DNA from: Streptomyces sp. LaPpAH-108
GTDB taxonomy: Bacteria > Actinomycetota > Actinomycetes > Streptomycetales > Streptomycetaceae
DNA length: 64,000 nucleotides
Reading direction: 5' to 3'
Assembly: GCF_000373625.1 (NCBI RefSeq)
Contig: NZ_KB891993.1
Location: 496,001 to 560,000, forward strand
Shown: in pieces, positions 26,188-33,377 of the stretch
Position numbering within the stretch: the stretch's first letter is position 1
Layout of the letters: each line of letters opens with the position of its first letter
Position numbers and translations under genes: made by a program
Notes under the pieces: generated by a model
What the model was told of the DNA's origin: nothing
Database searches by the model: none
What the model saw: the letters and a program-made list of their open reading frames with translations, nothing else

Positions 26188-27231
26188 TCAGCCGAAGATC
26201 ACACAGGAGGCGGCGGGGACCGCCAGGGAGCCGTCGTAGCGCGGCAGGCCGGTCCTGTCGTCCACGGTGAACCAGGTCACGTCGCCGGAGCGTTCGTTGG
26301 CGGCGTAGAGGCGGCCGTCGTGCTGGGCCAGGGCGCGCGGCCAGTGGCCGCCGCAGGGGACCGTGCCGAGCGGGCGGAGGACGTCGTCCTCGACGCGGAA
26401 GGCGGACAGGACGTCCTCGCCCCGGGTCGCGGTCCACACGAAGCGGCCGTCGGGCGCGACCACGATGCCGGAGGGGTAGGCGTCCCCGGCCGGGGCGCCG
26501 GGCAGGACGGGGACCTCGGTCAGCGGTCGCAGGGAGCCCGCGCCGCCGTCCCAGCGGCAGACGGTGACGGTGGGGGTGAGCTCGTTGACGACGTAGGCGT
26601 GCGTGCCGCCGGGGTGGAAGACCAGATGGCGGGGGCCGGAGCCGGGCCGCAGGGCGATCTCGCGGTGCAGCACGGGCACGCCCGCCTCCAGCGTGCACAC
26701 CCGCACCGAGTCGCTGCCGAGGTCCACGCTGACGGCCCAGCGCCCCTCGGGGTCGGACTGCACCTGGTGGGGGTGCGGGCCGCGCTGGCGGCGGTCGTGC
26801 GGGCCCGAGCCGGTGTGCTGGAGCTGTCCGGAGGGCGCGGGCGCGAGGGTGCCGTCGGAGCGTACGGGGACGGCGGTGACGCTGCCGCTGCCGTAGTCGG
26901 CGGTGAGCAGATGCCCGGCGTGCAGACCGAGGTGGGTGGGTCCGCTGCCGTCCACCGGCACGGGCGGCCCGGCGGGCTCCAGCTTGTCCCCCCGCACCCG
27001 GTAGGCGGCGACCGCGCCCTCGGCCGTCTCGCTGACCGCGTAGAGCATGTCCCCGGCGGGAGAGAGGGCGAGGTACGACGGGTCGGGCACGGCGCCGAGA
27101 CCGCCGGTGCGGATCAGGGCGCCGTCGTCGGGCCGGACCTCGGCGGTCACCAGACCGGGGCCGCCGGCCGCCGTGTACGAGCCGATGAACGCCCGGCGGG
27201 GCACCGGTCCGCGTTCGCCGCTTTCTGCCAC
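26188..27231 (-). CDS. Lactonase family (YbhE/6-phosphogluconolactonase-like) beta-propeller
   Basis: This 347-residue protein of the seven-bladed propeller lactonase family may hydrolyse 6-phosphogluconolactone or another sugar lactone. Repeated blades end in patterns such as PSYLALSPAGDMLYAV, GPRHLVFHPGGTHAYVVNEL and YPSGIVVAPDGRFVWTATRG. GSGPHDRRQRGPHPHQVQSDP contains the histidine-rich loop typical of the family. No signal peptide is seen. The start is GTG 27231. A DasR-like palindrome lies about 50 bases upstream. No pentose phosphate genes are adjacent, so the substrate is open. Confidence 0.87.
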   Translation of the reverse strand: MAESGERGPVPRRAFIGSYTAAGGPGLVTAEVRPDDGALIRTGGLGAVPDPSYLALSPAGDMLYAVSETAEGAVAAYRVRGDKLEPAGPPVPVDGSGPTHLGLHAGHLLTADYGSGSVTAVPVRSDGTLAPAPSGQLQHTGSGPHDRRQRGPHPHQVQSDPEGRWAVSVDLGSDSVRVCTLEAGVPVLHREIALRPGSGPRHLVFHPGGTHAYVVNELTPTVTVCRWDGGAGSLRPLTEVPVLPGAPAGDAYPSGIVVAPDGRFVWTATRGEDVLSAFRVEDDVLRPLGTVPCGGHWPRALAQHDGRLYAANERSGDVTWFTVDDRTGLPRYDGSLAVPAASCVIFG

Positions 27232-27280
27232 GTCTGTCCCCTCTCGGTCGAGACGATGCCGACGCTAGCAGCAGGTCACC

Positions 27281-27297
27281 ACCGGTCTGGACCAAAT
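27281..27297. promoter_or_regulatory. Possible DasR-type (dre) operator
   Basis: The sequence accggtctggaccaaat contains the core GGTCTGGACC and matches about 12 of 16 positions of the dre consensus ACTGGTCTAGACCAGT recalled from the literature. It lies 50 bases upstream of the lactonase start codon, a promoter-proximal place. GntR-family regulators other than DasR recognise similar palindromes. Confidence 0.4.
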
Positions 27298-27357
27298 GGC
27301 GGAGGGGTGCGCGCCGGGACGACGGGGGGGCGCACCGGCCGGGCGCAGGGGTGCGCG

Positions 27358-28845
27358 TCAGGCGCCGACCAGCCGCGTGGGCGCCGGGGCGTGCAGCGGC
27401 TCGGCCAGTTCGGCGAGGGCGCGCTCCAGGCCGTGGAGGTGGGCGAGGGCCGGTTCGGCCGGGGTCTCGGCCGGGCGCAGGATGTGCCCGGCACCGCCCT
27501 CGGTGAGCGCTTCCACGGCGGCCTCCACGCGCCAGCAGGCGGCGGCGAGCCGGGCGTCGTGCGAGGCCACCGGGTCGGCGGCGATCGCGACCAGGCCGCG
27601 CACCTCGCGGGCGCAGCCGTCGAGCAGGGCGAGCACGCGGTGGGCACGCCGCTTGCGCCACAGCAGCGGGTTCAGCGGGTGGGTGAGCGGCGCGACCGAG
27701 AGCCGGACCCGGGCGAGCAGCTGCTCCAGCTCGGCCACGCGCGGGGCGGGGTCGGCGGCGGACCCGGCGAGGCGGGCGGCGGCCTCGGCGGTGCAGGCCC
27801 GCACGCAGCGCAGGGCGCGCTGGATCCAGGCGTCGGTGGTGAGGTGGGTGGTGACCGGCAGCACGAACAGCACGGCGAGCGCGGCGCCGACGACACCGAC
27901 GGCGGTCTCGGCCACGCGCAGCGCGAGCAGGCCGGGGCCGAGGACGCCGAAGAGGCCGTAGAGGAGTTCGGCGAGGAGGGTCACCCAGAGCATCATCCAG
28001 GTGTAGGAGACGGCGGCCGTGTAGAAGATCCCGAAGACGGCGACCGCGACGAGCACCGCGCTGGCGACCGGGTCGCCGTGCAGGGGCATCGCGACGAGCA
28101 CGCCGAGGGCGACGCCGAGCAGGGTGCCCAGGACGCGCCGGAAGCCGCGGACCAGGGTCTCGCCGCGCGAGGCGGTGTTGACGAAGACCCACCAGGTGGC
28201 GCCGACGGCCCAGTACCAGCGCTGCCCGGACACCAGCTGGCCGACGACCAGTGCGAACCCGGCCCCGGCCGCCGCCTGGACCGCCTGCCGGGTGGTGACC
28301 CGGGCCAGACCGGTGCCGCCGGGCGGCGCGGGGACGGCGGCGGGAGGCATCCGGCGTTCGTAGCACCACAGGCCGAAGCGCACGGCCGAGGCGGCGAGCA
28401 GGGAGAGCAGCAGGGCGGCGTACAGCTCGGGCAGGTGGGCGGGGGTGACCCGCAGGAACTGGCCGACGAAGAACATCATGAACGCGAACACGCCGAGGCT
28501 GTGTCCACGCGGCCCCCAGCGGCGGGCGTACACCCCGGCGCCGACGACGGCGAGGAAGGCGACGTCGCGGCCGACCGGGTGGGTGTGCAGCCCGGCGGCC
28601 AGCGCGAGCACCGGGATGCCGACGGCGGGGAGCAGGGCGGTGGTGACGGCCTGGCCGCGCACGGTGGCGTCGGCGACGGTGAAGAGCGCGAGCAGCGCGG
28701 CGAGTCCGCCCGCGACCATCCCGACGAGGGAGTGCCCGGCGAGTCCGCACACGAGGACCGCGAGCCCGATCCCGAGGACCGCGCGCGCGGCGAAGCGCAG
28801 CCGCATGTGTCCCGGGTCCGGCGCCACGAACACCTTCTTCAGCAC
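27358..28845 (-). CDS. FUSC family membrane protein (second copy in window)
   Basis: This 495-residue FUSC-type transporter, related to aromatic acid exporters, has an N-terminal helical bundle (FAARAVLGIGLAVLVCGLAG through FLAVVGAGVYARRWG). A second bundle starts at QAVQAAAGAGFALVVGQLV and includes WYWAVGATWWVFVNTASRGETLVRG and RVLGTLLGVALGVLVAMPL, the conserved FUSC_2 signature. A C-terminal helical cytoplasmic domain follows. GTG 28845 is chosen with GGGGG about nine bases upstream; GTG 28875 would add ten residues. It is divergent from an Lrp regulator with operator-like dyads between them and has a hairpin plus T5 in its 5' leader. Confidence 0.86.
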   Translation of the reverse strand: MLKKVFVAPDPGHMRLRFAARAVLGIGLAVLVCGLAGHSLVGMVAGGLAALLALFTVADATVRGQAVTTALLPAVGIPVLALAAGLHTHPVGRDVAFLAVVGAGVYARRWGPRGHSLGVFAFMMFFVGQFLRVTPAHLPELYAALLLSLLAASAVRFGLWCYERRMPPAAVPAPPGGTGLARVTTRQAVQAAAGAGFALVVGQLVSGQRWYWAVGATWWVFVNTASRGETLVRGFRRVLGTLLGVALGVLVAMPLHGDPVASAVLVAVAVFGIFYTAAVSYTWMMLWVTLLAELLYGLFGVLGPGLLALRVAETAVGVVGAALAVLFVLPVTTHLTTDAWIQRALRCVRACTAEAAARLAGSAADPAPRVAELEQLLARVRLSVAPLTHPLNPLLWRKRRAHRVLALLDGCAREVRGLVAIAADPVASHDARLAAACWRVEAAVEALTEGGAGHILRPAETPAEPALAHLHGLERALAELAEPLHAPAPTRLVGA

Positions 28846-28907
28846 TGCTGTCCGCCCCCTTGTGGCCGTCCGCACGAAAAAGGCGCCGCGGTGATCCGCA
28901 GCGCCAT
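28839..28907 (-). CDS. Candidate leaderless upstream ORF, 22 codons, ahead of FUSC
   Basis: ATG at 28907 opens a 22-residue reading frame (MALRITAAPFSC... ending GGQQC) whose TGA overlaps the FUSC GTG start by seven bases. A TATAGT at 28920-28915 on the minus strand would place transcription start at or near this ATG. The frame also spans a hairpin followed by five Ts. It is either a translated regulatory leader or a chance frame. No -35 at good spacing was found, so confidence is low. Confidence 0.3.
   Translation of the reverse strand: MALRITAAPFSCGRPQGGGQQC
28877..28905 (-). terminator. Hairpin plus T5 in the FUSC 5' leader (possible attenuator)
   Basis: On the minus strand, arms ggcgc-t-gcgg and ccgc-g-gcgcc fold around loop atca with one mismatch. 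TTTTT follows at once. This is the shape of an intrinsic terminator, rare in this window because of the T-run, and it lies 32 bases before the FUSC start codon. Confidence 0.5.
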
Positions 28908-28930
28908 CGACCTGACTATATGAGCATCAC

Positions 28931-28946
28931 AGGGCCACTTGGCTCA
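28931..28946. promoter_or_regulatory. Lrp-type operator copy 1 (agggccacttggctca)
   Basis: This is a variant of the dyad TGnnCCA-T-TGGnnCA, with a 2-base centre. It lies closest to the FUSC gene and just upstream of its candidate -10. Confidence 0.5.
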
Positions 28947-28963
28947 ACTGACCCTCGATTCAC

Positions 28964-28978
28964 TGGGCCATTGGATCA
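28964..28978. promoter_or_regulatory. Lrp-type operator copy 2 (tgggccattggatca)
   Basis: An exact match to the dyad TGnnCCA-T-TGGnnCA. It shares 11 bases in a row (tgggccattgg) with copy 3. Confidence 0.6.
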
Positions 28979-29006
28979 GCAGCACGCGAGAGCGTGGAGC
29001 CGTCGG

Positions 29007-29021
29007 CAGGCCAACGGTCCA
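29007..29021. promoter_or_regulatory. Degenerate Lrp-type operator copy (caggccaacggtcca)
   Basis: This has the same layout as the other copies, CCA-a-cGG flanked by CA...CA, with mismatches in the left outer and right inner positions. It lies midway between copies 2 and 3, about 43-46 bases from each centre. Confidence 0.35.
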
Positions 29022-29052
29022 GGTCGCACGGTATACAGGGGAGGCACCGCGC

Positions 29053-29067
29053 TGGGCCATTGGTACA
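29053..29067. promoter_or_regulatory. Lrp-type operator copy 3 (tgggccattggtaca)
   Basis: An exact match to the dyad TGnnCCA-T-TGGnnCA. It lies 39 bases before the lrp start codon, so it could mediate autoregulation. Confidence 0.6.
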
Positions 29068-29105
29068 GTCGCCCGCAACCGGGGGTACGAGGAGGCAGGA
29101 CTGTC

Positions 29106-29585
29106 ATGGCCGTGGACGAACTCGACACGCGCATCCTGCGGTTGCTCCTCGAGCAGCCGCGCACCAGCGTGCGGGAGTACGCCCGGATCCTCGGTGTCGC
29201 CCGGGGCACGCTCCAGGCGCGCCTCGACCGCATGGAGCGGGACGGCGTGATCACCGGCACGGGGCCCTCGCTCTCCCCCGCCGCGCTCGGGCATCCGGTG
29301 CTGGCGTTCGTGCACATCGAGGTCACGCAGGGCCATCTGGACGATGTCGGCGAGGCGCTGGCGTCCGTGCCGGAGATCGTGGAGGCGTTCTCGACCACGG
29401 GCGGCGGGGATCTGCTGGCCCGGGTGGTGGGGCGGGACAACGCCCATCTGGAGGACGTGATCCAGAAGCTGATCAGTGTGCCGGGCGTGGTGCGCACCCG
29501 CACCGAGGTGGTGCTGCGCGAGCGCGTGCCGTACCGGCTGCTGCCGCTGGTGGAGTCGGTGGGGCGGGCGGCGGCGCGCTCCTGA
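29106..29585 (+). CDS. Lrp/AsnC family transcriptional regulator
   Basis: This 159-residue regulator has an N-terminal HTH (LDTRILRLLLEQPRTSVREYARILGVARGTLQARLDRMERDGVI split over residues ~5-48). A C-terminal RAM ligand-binding domain follows, with LAFVHIEVTQGHLDDV and the turn AFSTTGGGDLLARVVGRD near residue 100. Lrp-type proteins form octamers that wrap DNA with spaced operators, which fits the three or four dyads upstream. It is divergent from a FUSC exporter and 93 bases upstream of an MFS pump, so control of efflux by an amino acid or aromatic ligand is inferred. ATG 29106 follows GAGGCAGGA. Confidence 0.9.
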   Translation: MAVDELDTRILRLLLEQPRTSVREYARILGVARGTLQARLDRMERDGVITGTGPSLSPAALGHPVLAFVHIEVTQGHLDDVGEALASVPEIVEAFSTTGGGDLLARVVGRDNAHLEDVIQKLISVPGVVRTRTEVVLRERVPYRLLPLVESVGRAAARS

Positions 29586-29678
29586 CCCGGTCGTACGGGC
29601 CCGGGGCACCGGTCGTGCGGCGCCGGGCGGGGCGGATCTCCGCGCGCGCCGGACGCGCCCCCTGCATAGCGTGATCGT

Positions 29679-31166
29679 ATGACTACAGTCCAGACCCGCC
29701 CGGCCACCGGCGACCGACGGCGGTGGCAGGCGCTCGCGGTCTGTCTGACGGCGGGCTTCATGACGATGCTCGACAGCTCGATCGTGAACGTGGCGCTGCC
29801 CTCGATGGAACGCGGCCTGGGCGCCGACGCGGCCGACGTGTCCTGGGTGGTGTCGGGCTTCGCGCTCACCTTCGGACTCACGCTGGTCCCGGCGGGGCGG
29901 CTCGGTGACGTGCGCGGACGGCGGGCCGCCTTCCTGTTCGGGCTCGCGCTGTTCACGCTGTCCTCGGTCGCGTGCGCGCTGGCTCCCGGTGCGGGCTGGC
30001 TGGTGCTGTACCGGCTGGTGCAGGGCGCGGCCTCGGGTGTCATCGCCTCGCAGACGACGGGGCTGATCCAGCAGATGTTCCAGGGTGCCGAGCGGGCGCG
30101 CGCGTTCGGGCTGCTGGGCAGCGTGGTGGGCGTCTCCACGGCGGTCGGGCCGCCCGCGGGCGGGCTGCTGATCCATGTGTTCGGGGTGGCGGACGGCTGG
30201 CGCTGGATCTTCTACATCAACCTGCCGATCGGTATCGCCGCCTTCTGCGCGGCGCTGCGGCTGCTGCCCCGTACGCCCGTGGACCCGGCCCGCCCGCGCG
30301 AGGGCGTCGATCTGCCCGGGGTCGCGCTGCTCGGCGCCGGGACGCTCGCGCTGATGCTGCCGCTGGTGCAGGAGCAGCAGTGGCCCGGGCGGGAGAAGTG
30401 GGCGCTGCTGCCGCTGGCGGGGCTGCTCCTTGCCGCGTTCTGGGTCTGGGAGCGGCACCAGGGGCGGCGCGGCCGGGCTCCGCTGGTCGACCTGAACCTC
30501 TTCGCGCTGCGGTCCTTCACGCTCGGTGTGCTGCTGAACGTGGTGTACTTCGCGGGCTTCACCACCGTGTTCTTCGTCTACACCCTGTTCCTGCAGAACG
30601 GCCTCGGCTACAGCGCGCTCGCGGCGGGGATGGCCTCGCTGCCGTTCGCGGTCGGCTCGGCGGTGGGCGCGGCCCGGGGCGGTCGGCTGGTGGTGCGCTA
30701 CGGGCGCGCGCTGGTGGTCCTCGGGCTGAGCGCGGTGGCGGTCGGGCTGCTCGCGGTCGTCGTGGCCGTCCAGGCGGTGCCGGGGCGTGACGTGGCCTGG
30801 GCGGCGGCACTCCCCCTGCTGATCGCGGGCCTCGGCTCGGGCATCACCATCTCGCCCAACACCGCGCTCACCCTGACCCGGGTGCCGGTCCAGCGGGCCG
30901 GTGCGGCGGGCGGCGTCCTGGTCACCGCCCAGCGCGTCGGCTCGGCGGCGGGCATCGCGGCCGTGGGCGCGGTGTACTTCGCCCACCTCGCCAACGACGG
31001 CAACCCCACGACGGCCCTCCAGCTCGGCCTGCTGACAGCGGTCGGCATCATTCTGATCGCCCTGGCCCTGGCGGTGGCGGACCTGCGTGAACGCCGGAAC
31101 CACCCGGAGCCGACGGAGGCCGTCGAAGGCCCTGCGGCGCCCGAGCCGACGAGCGCGGGGCGCTGA
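29679..31166 (+). CDS. MFS transporter, DHA2 (EmrB/QacA) type drug exporter
   Basis: This 495-residue, probably 14-helix proton-driven exporter carries the DHA2 signature LDSSIVNVALPSMERGLG in helix 1. Motif A is GRLGDVRGRRAAF, and motif C (antiporter) is around GVSTAVGPPAGGLLIHVFG, followed by WRWIFYINLPIGI. The C-terminal half includes FLQNGLGYSALAAG and GITISPNTALTLTRVP. It is likely cotranscribed or coregulated with the upstream Lrp gene. The substrate is unknown. Confidence 0.9.
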   Translation: MTTVQTRPATGDRRRWQALAVCLTAGFMTMLDSSIVNVALPSMERGLGADAADVSWVVSGFALTFGLTLVPAGRLGDVRGRRAAFLFGLALFTLSSVACALAPGAGWLVLYRLVQGAASGVIASQTTGLIQQMFQGAERARAFGLLGSVVGVSTAVGPPAGGLLIHVFGVADGWRWIFYINLPIGIAAFCAALRLLPRTPVDPARPREGVDLPGVALLGAGTLALMLPLVQEQQWPGREKWALLPLAGLLLAAFWVWERHQGRRGRAPLVDLNLFALRSFTLGVLLNVVYFAGFTTVFFVYTLFLQNGLGYSALAAGMASLPFAVGSAVGAARGGRLVVRYGRALVVLGLSAVAVGLLAVVVAVQAVPGRDVAWAAALPLLIAGLGSGITISPNTALTLTRVPVQRAGAAGGVLVTAQRVGSAAGIAAVGAVYFAHLANDGNPTTALQLGLLTAVGIILIALALAVADLRERRNHPEPTEAVEGPAAPEPTSAGR

Positions 31167-31188
31167 CCTCGCGGGCGGTTCCCGCCGC

Positions 31189-31968
31189 TCAGGACTTGCG
31201 GCGGGGCTTGCCCGATCCCTTGCCGGACGAGCCGGAGCGCCCCCGGGTGCCCCGGCCGGACGTCTTCGCGGCGCCGCCGGACCTGGACTTGCCCGCGCCG
31301 CTCTGGTGACGGCCCGGCTCCGGGCGCTTGGCCTGCTTCTTCGGCTCGGCCGCGGTGGAGCGCCCCCGCGTGCTGTTGACCGTACGGCCGCGCACGATGC
31401 CGATGAAGTCCTCCACCAGGTCGGTGGTGGCCTCCTCCGGCCAGGAGAGGGCGATGCTGGACTGGGGGCCGTCGGTCAGCGTGCGGTAGGTGAGGTCCTT
31501 GCGGTGGTACAGGCGGGCCAGGGACTGCGGGACGACCAAGAGGCCGACGCCCGCGGCGACCAGCTCGATCGCGTCCTCGGTGGTGGCCGGGCGCTCGAAG
31601 GCGGGCTCACCGGGGGGCGTGTCCCAGTCGAAGACGTCGTCCAGGGGGTGGAAGAGCACTTCCTCGGCGAGGTCGGCCAGGGTCACCTCTTCGCCCGCCG
31701 TGAACAGGTGGTCCTTGGGGACGACGACCACGGTGGTCTCGGTGTAGAGCGGGATCGCGCTGAAGAACGTACGGTCCACCGGCAGCCGTACGAACGCGGC
31801 GTCCGCCCCGCCCGCGCGCAGCAGCCCGTCGGTCTCGGCGGCCGGGACCTGGAGCAGGGTGAGCGGGATGTCCGGCAGCCGCTCGTTCCAGATCCGCGCC
31901 CATTTGGCGGGCGTCACTCCGGGAACGTACGCGAGCCGGAACGACGGTGTTTCCTCCGAGCCTGTCAC
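31189..31968 (-). CDS. LysR effector-domain protein without HTH, with basic tail
   Basis: This 259-residue protein consists of a LysR substrate-binding domain (RLAYVPGVTPAKWARIWNERL to residue ~185) but lacks the N-terminal winged helix. It ends in a ~70-residue Lys/Arg/Ser/Gly-rich tail (AEPKKQAKRPEPG, SGRGTRGRSGSSGKG). The tail could bind nucleic acid nonspecifically in place of the HTH. It is divergent from the DUF5997 gene, a pair I recall as conserved in actinobacteria. The start is GTG 31968, where the effector domain begins almost at once, so it is not a fragment caused by a visible frameshift. Confidence 0.8.
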   Translation of the reverse strand: MTGSEETPSFRLAYVPGVTPAKWARIWNERLPDIPLTLLQVPAAETDGLLRAGGADAAFVRLPVDRTFFSAIPLYTETTVVVVPKDHLFTAGEEVTLADLAEEVLFHPLDDVFDWDTPPGEPAFERPATTEDAIELVAAGVGLLVVPQSLARLYHRKDLTYRTLTDGPQSSIALSWPEEATTDLVEDFIGIVRGRTVNSTRGRSTAAEPKKQAKRPEPGRHQSGAGKSRSGGAAKTSGRGTRGRSGSSGKGSGKPRRKS

Positions 31969-32026
31969 CAGGCCAGGCTACCGGCCCCGGTCGGCTCACC
32001 CGCACACGGCCGATACCCTTGACCTC

Positions 32027-32419
32027 ATGAGTTCGCAGCAGAGCACCCAGACGATGAAGCCCGCCACCGCGGCGAAGAAGCTGGGTGTGTACCTCCCCGC
32101 CACCCCCGCCGAGTTCCAGGAGGGTGTCGTTTCGCGCGCCGAGCTGAACGAGCTGCAGGCCGACCCGCCCCAGTGGCTGCGCGAGCTGCGCCAGAACGGC
32201 CCCCACCCGCGTCCCGTCGTCGCGGCCAAGCTCGGCGTGTCCATCGCCGGTCTGGCGCGCGGCGGTGTCACCGAGGCGCTGACCACCGAGCAGATCGACG
32301 CGCTCAAGCAGGAGCGTCCCGAGTGGCTGGAGAAGGAGCGCGCCACGCAGGTGGAGGTCCGCAAGGAAGCCGTGCGGATCAAGAACCTGAAGCAGGAGAA
32401 GGCGGACCGCGAGGACTGA
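32027..32419 (+). CDS. DUF5997 family protein
   Basis: This 130-residue soluble protein has a conserved core KPATAAKKLGVYLPATPAEF and FQEGVVSRAELNELQADPP. VVAAKLGVSIAGLARGGV looks like a helix-turn-helix-like segment. A charged C-terminal helix ends in KNLKQEKADRED. Its function is unknown. It is divergent from the HTH-less LysR-domain protein with only 58 bases between start codons. A perfect GC-rich hairpin follows the gene. Confidence 0.82.
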   Translation: MSSQQSTQTMKPATAAKKLGVYLPATPAEFQEGVVSRAELNELQADPPQWLRELRQNGPHPRPVVAAKLGVSIAGLARGGVTEALTTEQIDALKQERPEWLEKERATQVEVRKEAVRIKNLKQEKADRED

Positions 32420-32437
32420 CCCCGCCCGCCCCGCACC

Positions 32438-32462
32438 CGCCCCCCGGCCTGGCCGGGGGGCG
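32438..32462. terminator. GC-rich hairpin after the DUF5997 gene
   Basis: Arms cgccccccggcc and ggccggggggcg are perfectly complementary around a single t, so the real loop is a few bases larger. The sequence gttgtc follows. It separates DUF5997 from the DUF4132 operon. Confidence 0.7.
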
Positions 32463-32522
32463 TTGTCAGTGGTGCCGCCTACAGTTCCCCTCACTTGATC
32501 ACCACGGTGCGGGGAGGCACGT

Positions 32523-33377
32523 ATGGGGTGGGTGTCGGCGGGTGGCTACGAGGTCACGCTCGACGGCGGAAAGGTGGTGTGCCGCAACGCGGCCGGACGG
32601 CGGCTGAAATCGGTGCCGCCGAAGATCGCCGACGATCCCGCGGTCGTAGGGCTCGCGCAGCTCACCGAGTGGCTGGAGCGGCACGAGCGGGAGTGCCTGG
32701 CGGATGTGGAGCGGTGGATGGTCCGCTCGCTGCCGGTGCCGCTCGCCGTGCTCACCCGCGTCTGGCCCGACCCCGCCTGGCAGGGGGCGCTGCGCGACCT
32801 CGTGGTGACCGGAGACGACGGCCGGATCGCCGGTTTCCTCCGCGACGCCGGCCCGGAGCGCGGTCTCGGCCTGGTCGACCTGGACGGCGACACCGTGCGC
32901 CTGTCCCCCGACCTGGTCCGCATCCCGCACCCGGTGCTGCTCGACGACCTGGCGGACCTGCGGGAGTTCGCCGTCGAACTCGGCGTGGAGCAGCGCGCCC
33001 AGCAGCTCTTCCGCGAGGTGTGGCACCGCCCGGCGACCGTGGCCGAGGACGCCACACAGGTCGACACGTACGCGGGCGGCGCCTTCAAGGAGCTGCGCTT
33101 CCTGCACGGCCGGGCGGCCCAGCTGGGCTACCGGGTGCGCGGCGGCCAGGCGGTCTGCCCCGTCCTGGAGGATGGCCGGAGCGTCGAGGCCCGCGTCTGG
33201 ATCGGTGACTACGACGGCTGGGCGGACACCGAGACCGGGCCGCTGATGTGGACCGACCCGGCGGGACGGGTGATCGGGCTCGGCCAGGTGGGGCCGGTCG
33301 CCTGGTCGGAGGGGATGCGCATGGCCGCCGCGCTGTACGCGGGGCGCGACGTGGAGAACGAGGAGCGGGCGGCATGA
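32523..33377 (+). CDS. DUF4132 domain-containing protein (first gene of MoxR/vWA operon)
   Basis: This 284-residue protein's core (ELGVEQRAQQLFREVWHRP, then YAGGAFKELRFLHGRAAQLGYRV) resembles the DUF4132 domain of MolR and YehI of E. coli. A late segment ARVWIGDYDGW...GPLMWTDPAGRVI is predicted beta-rich. There are no membrane segments. The function is unknown. GGGGAGG lies five bases before ATG 32523. Its stop overlaps the start of the next gene by four bases (ATGA), so it is translationally coupled to the 1658-residue protein. Confidence 0.78.
   Translation: MGWVSAGGYEVTLDGGKVVCRNAAGRRLKSVPPKIADDPAVVGLAQLTEWLERHERECLADVERWMVRSLPVPLAVLTRVWPDPAWQGALRDLVVTGDDGRIAGFLRDAGPERGLGLVDLDGDTVRLSPDLVRIPHPVLLDDLADLREFAVELGVEQRAQQLFREVWHRPATVAEDATQVDTYAGGAFKELRFLHGRAAQLGYRVRGGQAVCPVLEDGRSVEARVWIGDYDGWADTETGPLMWTDPAGRVIGLGQVGPVAWSEGMRMAAALYAGRDVENEERAA

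Noticed and set aside
26320..28923. 867-codon plus-strand frame across the lactonase and FUSC genes
   Set aside because: It spans two unrelated genes and an intergenic region, with Gly/Arg-rich shadow composition. The opposite strand encodes clear families.
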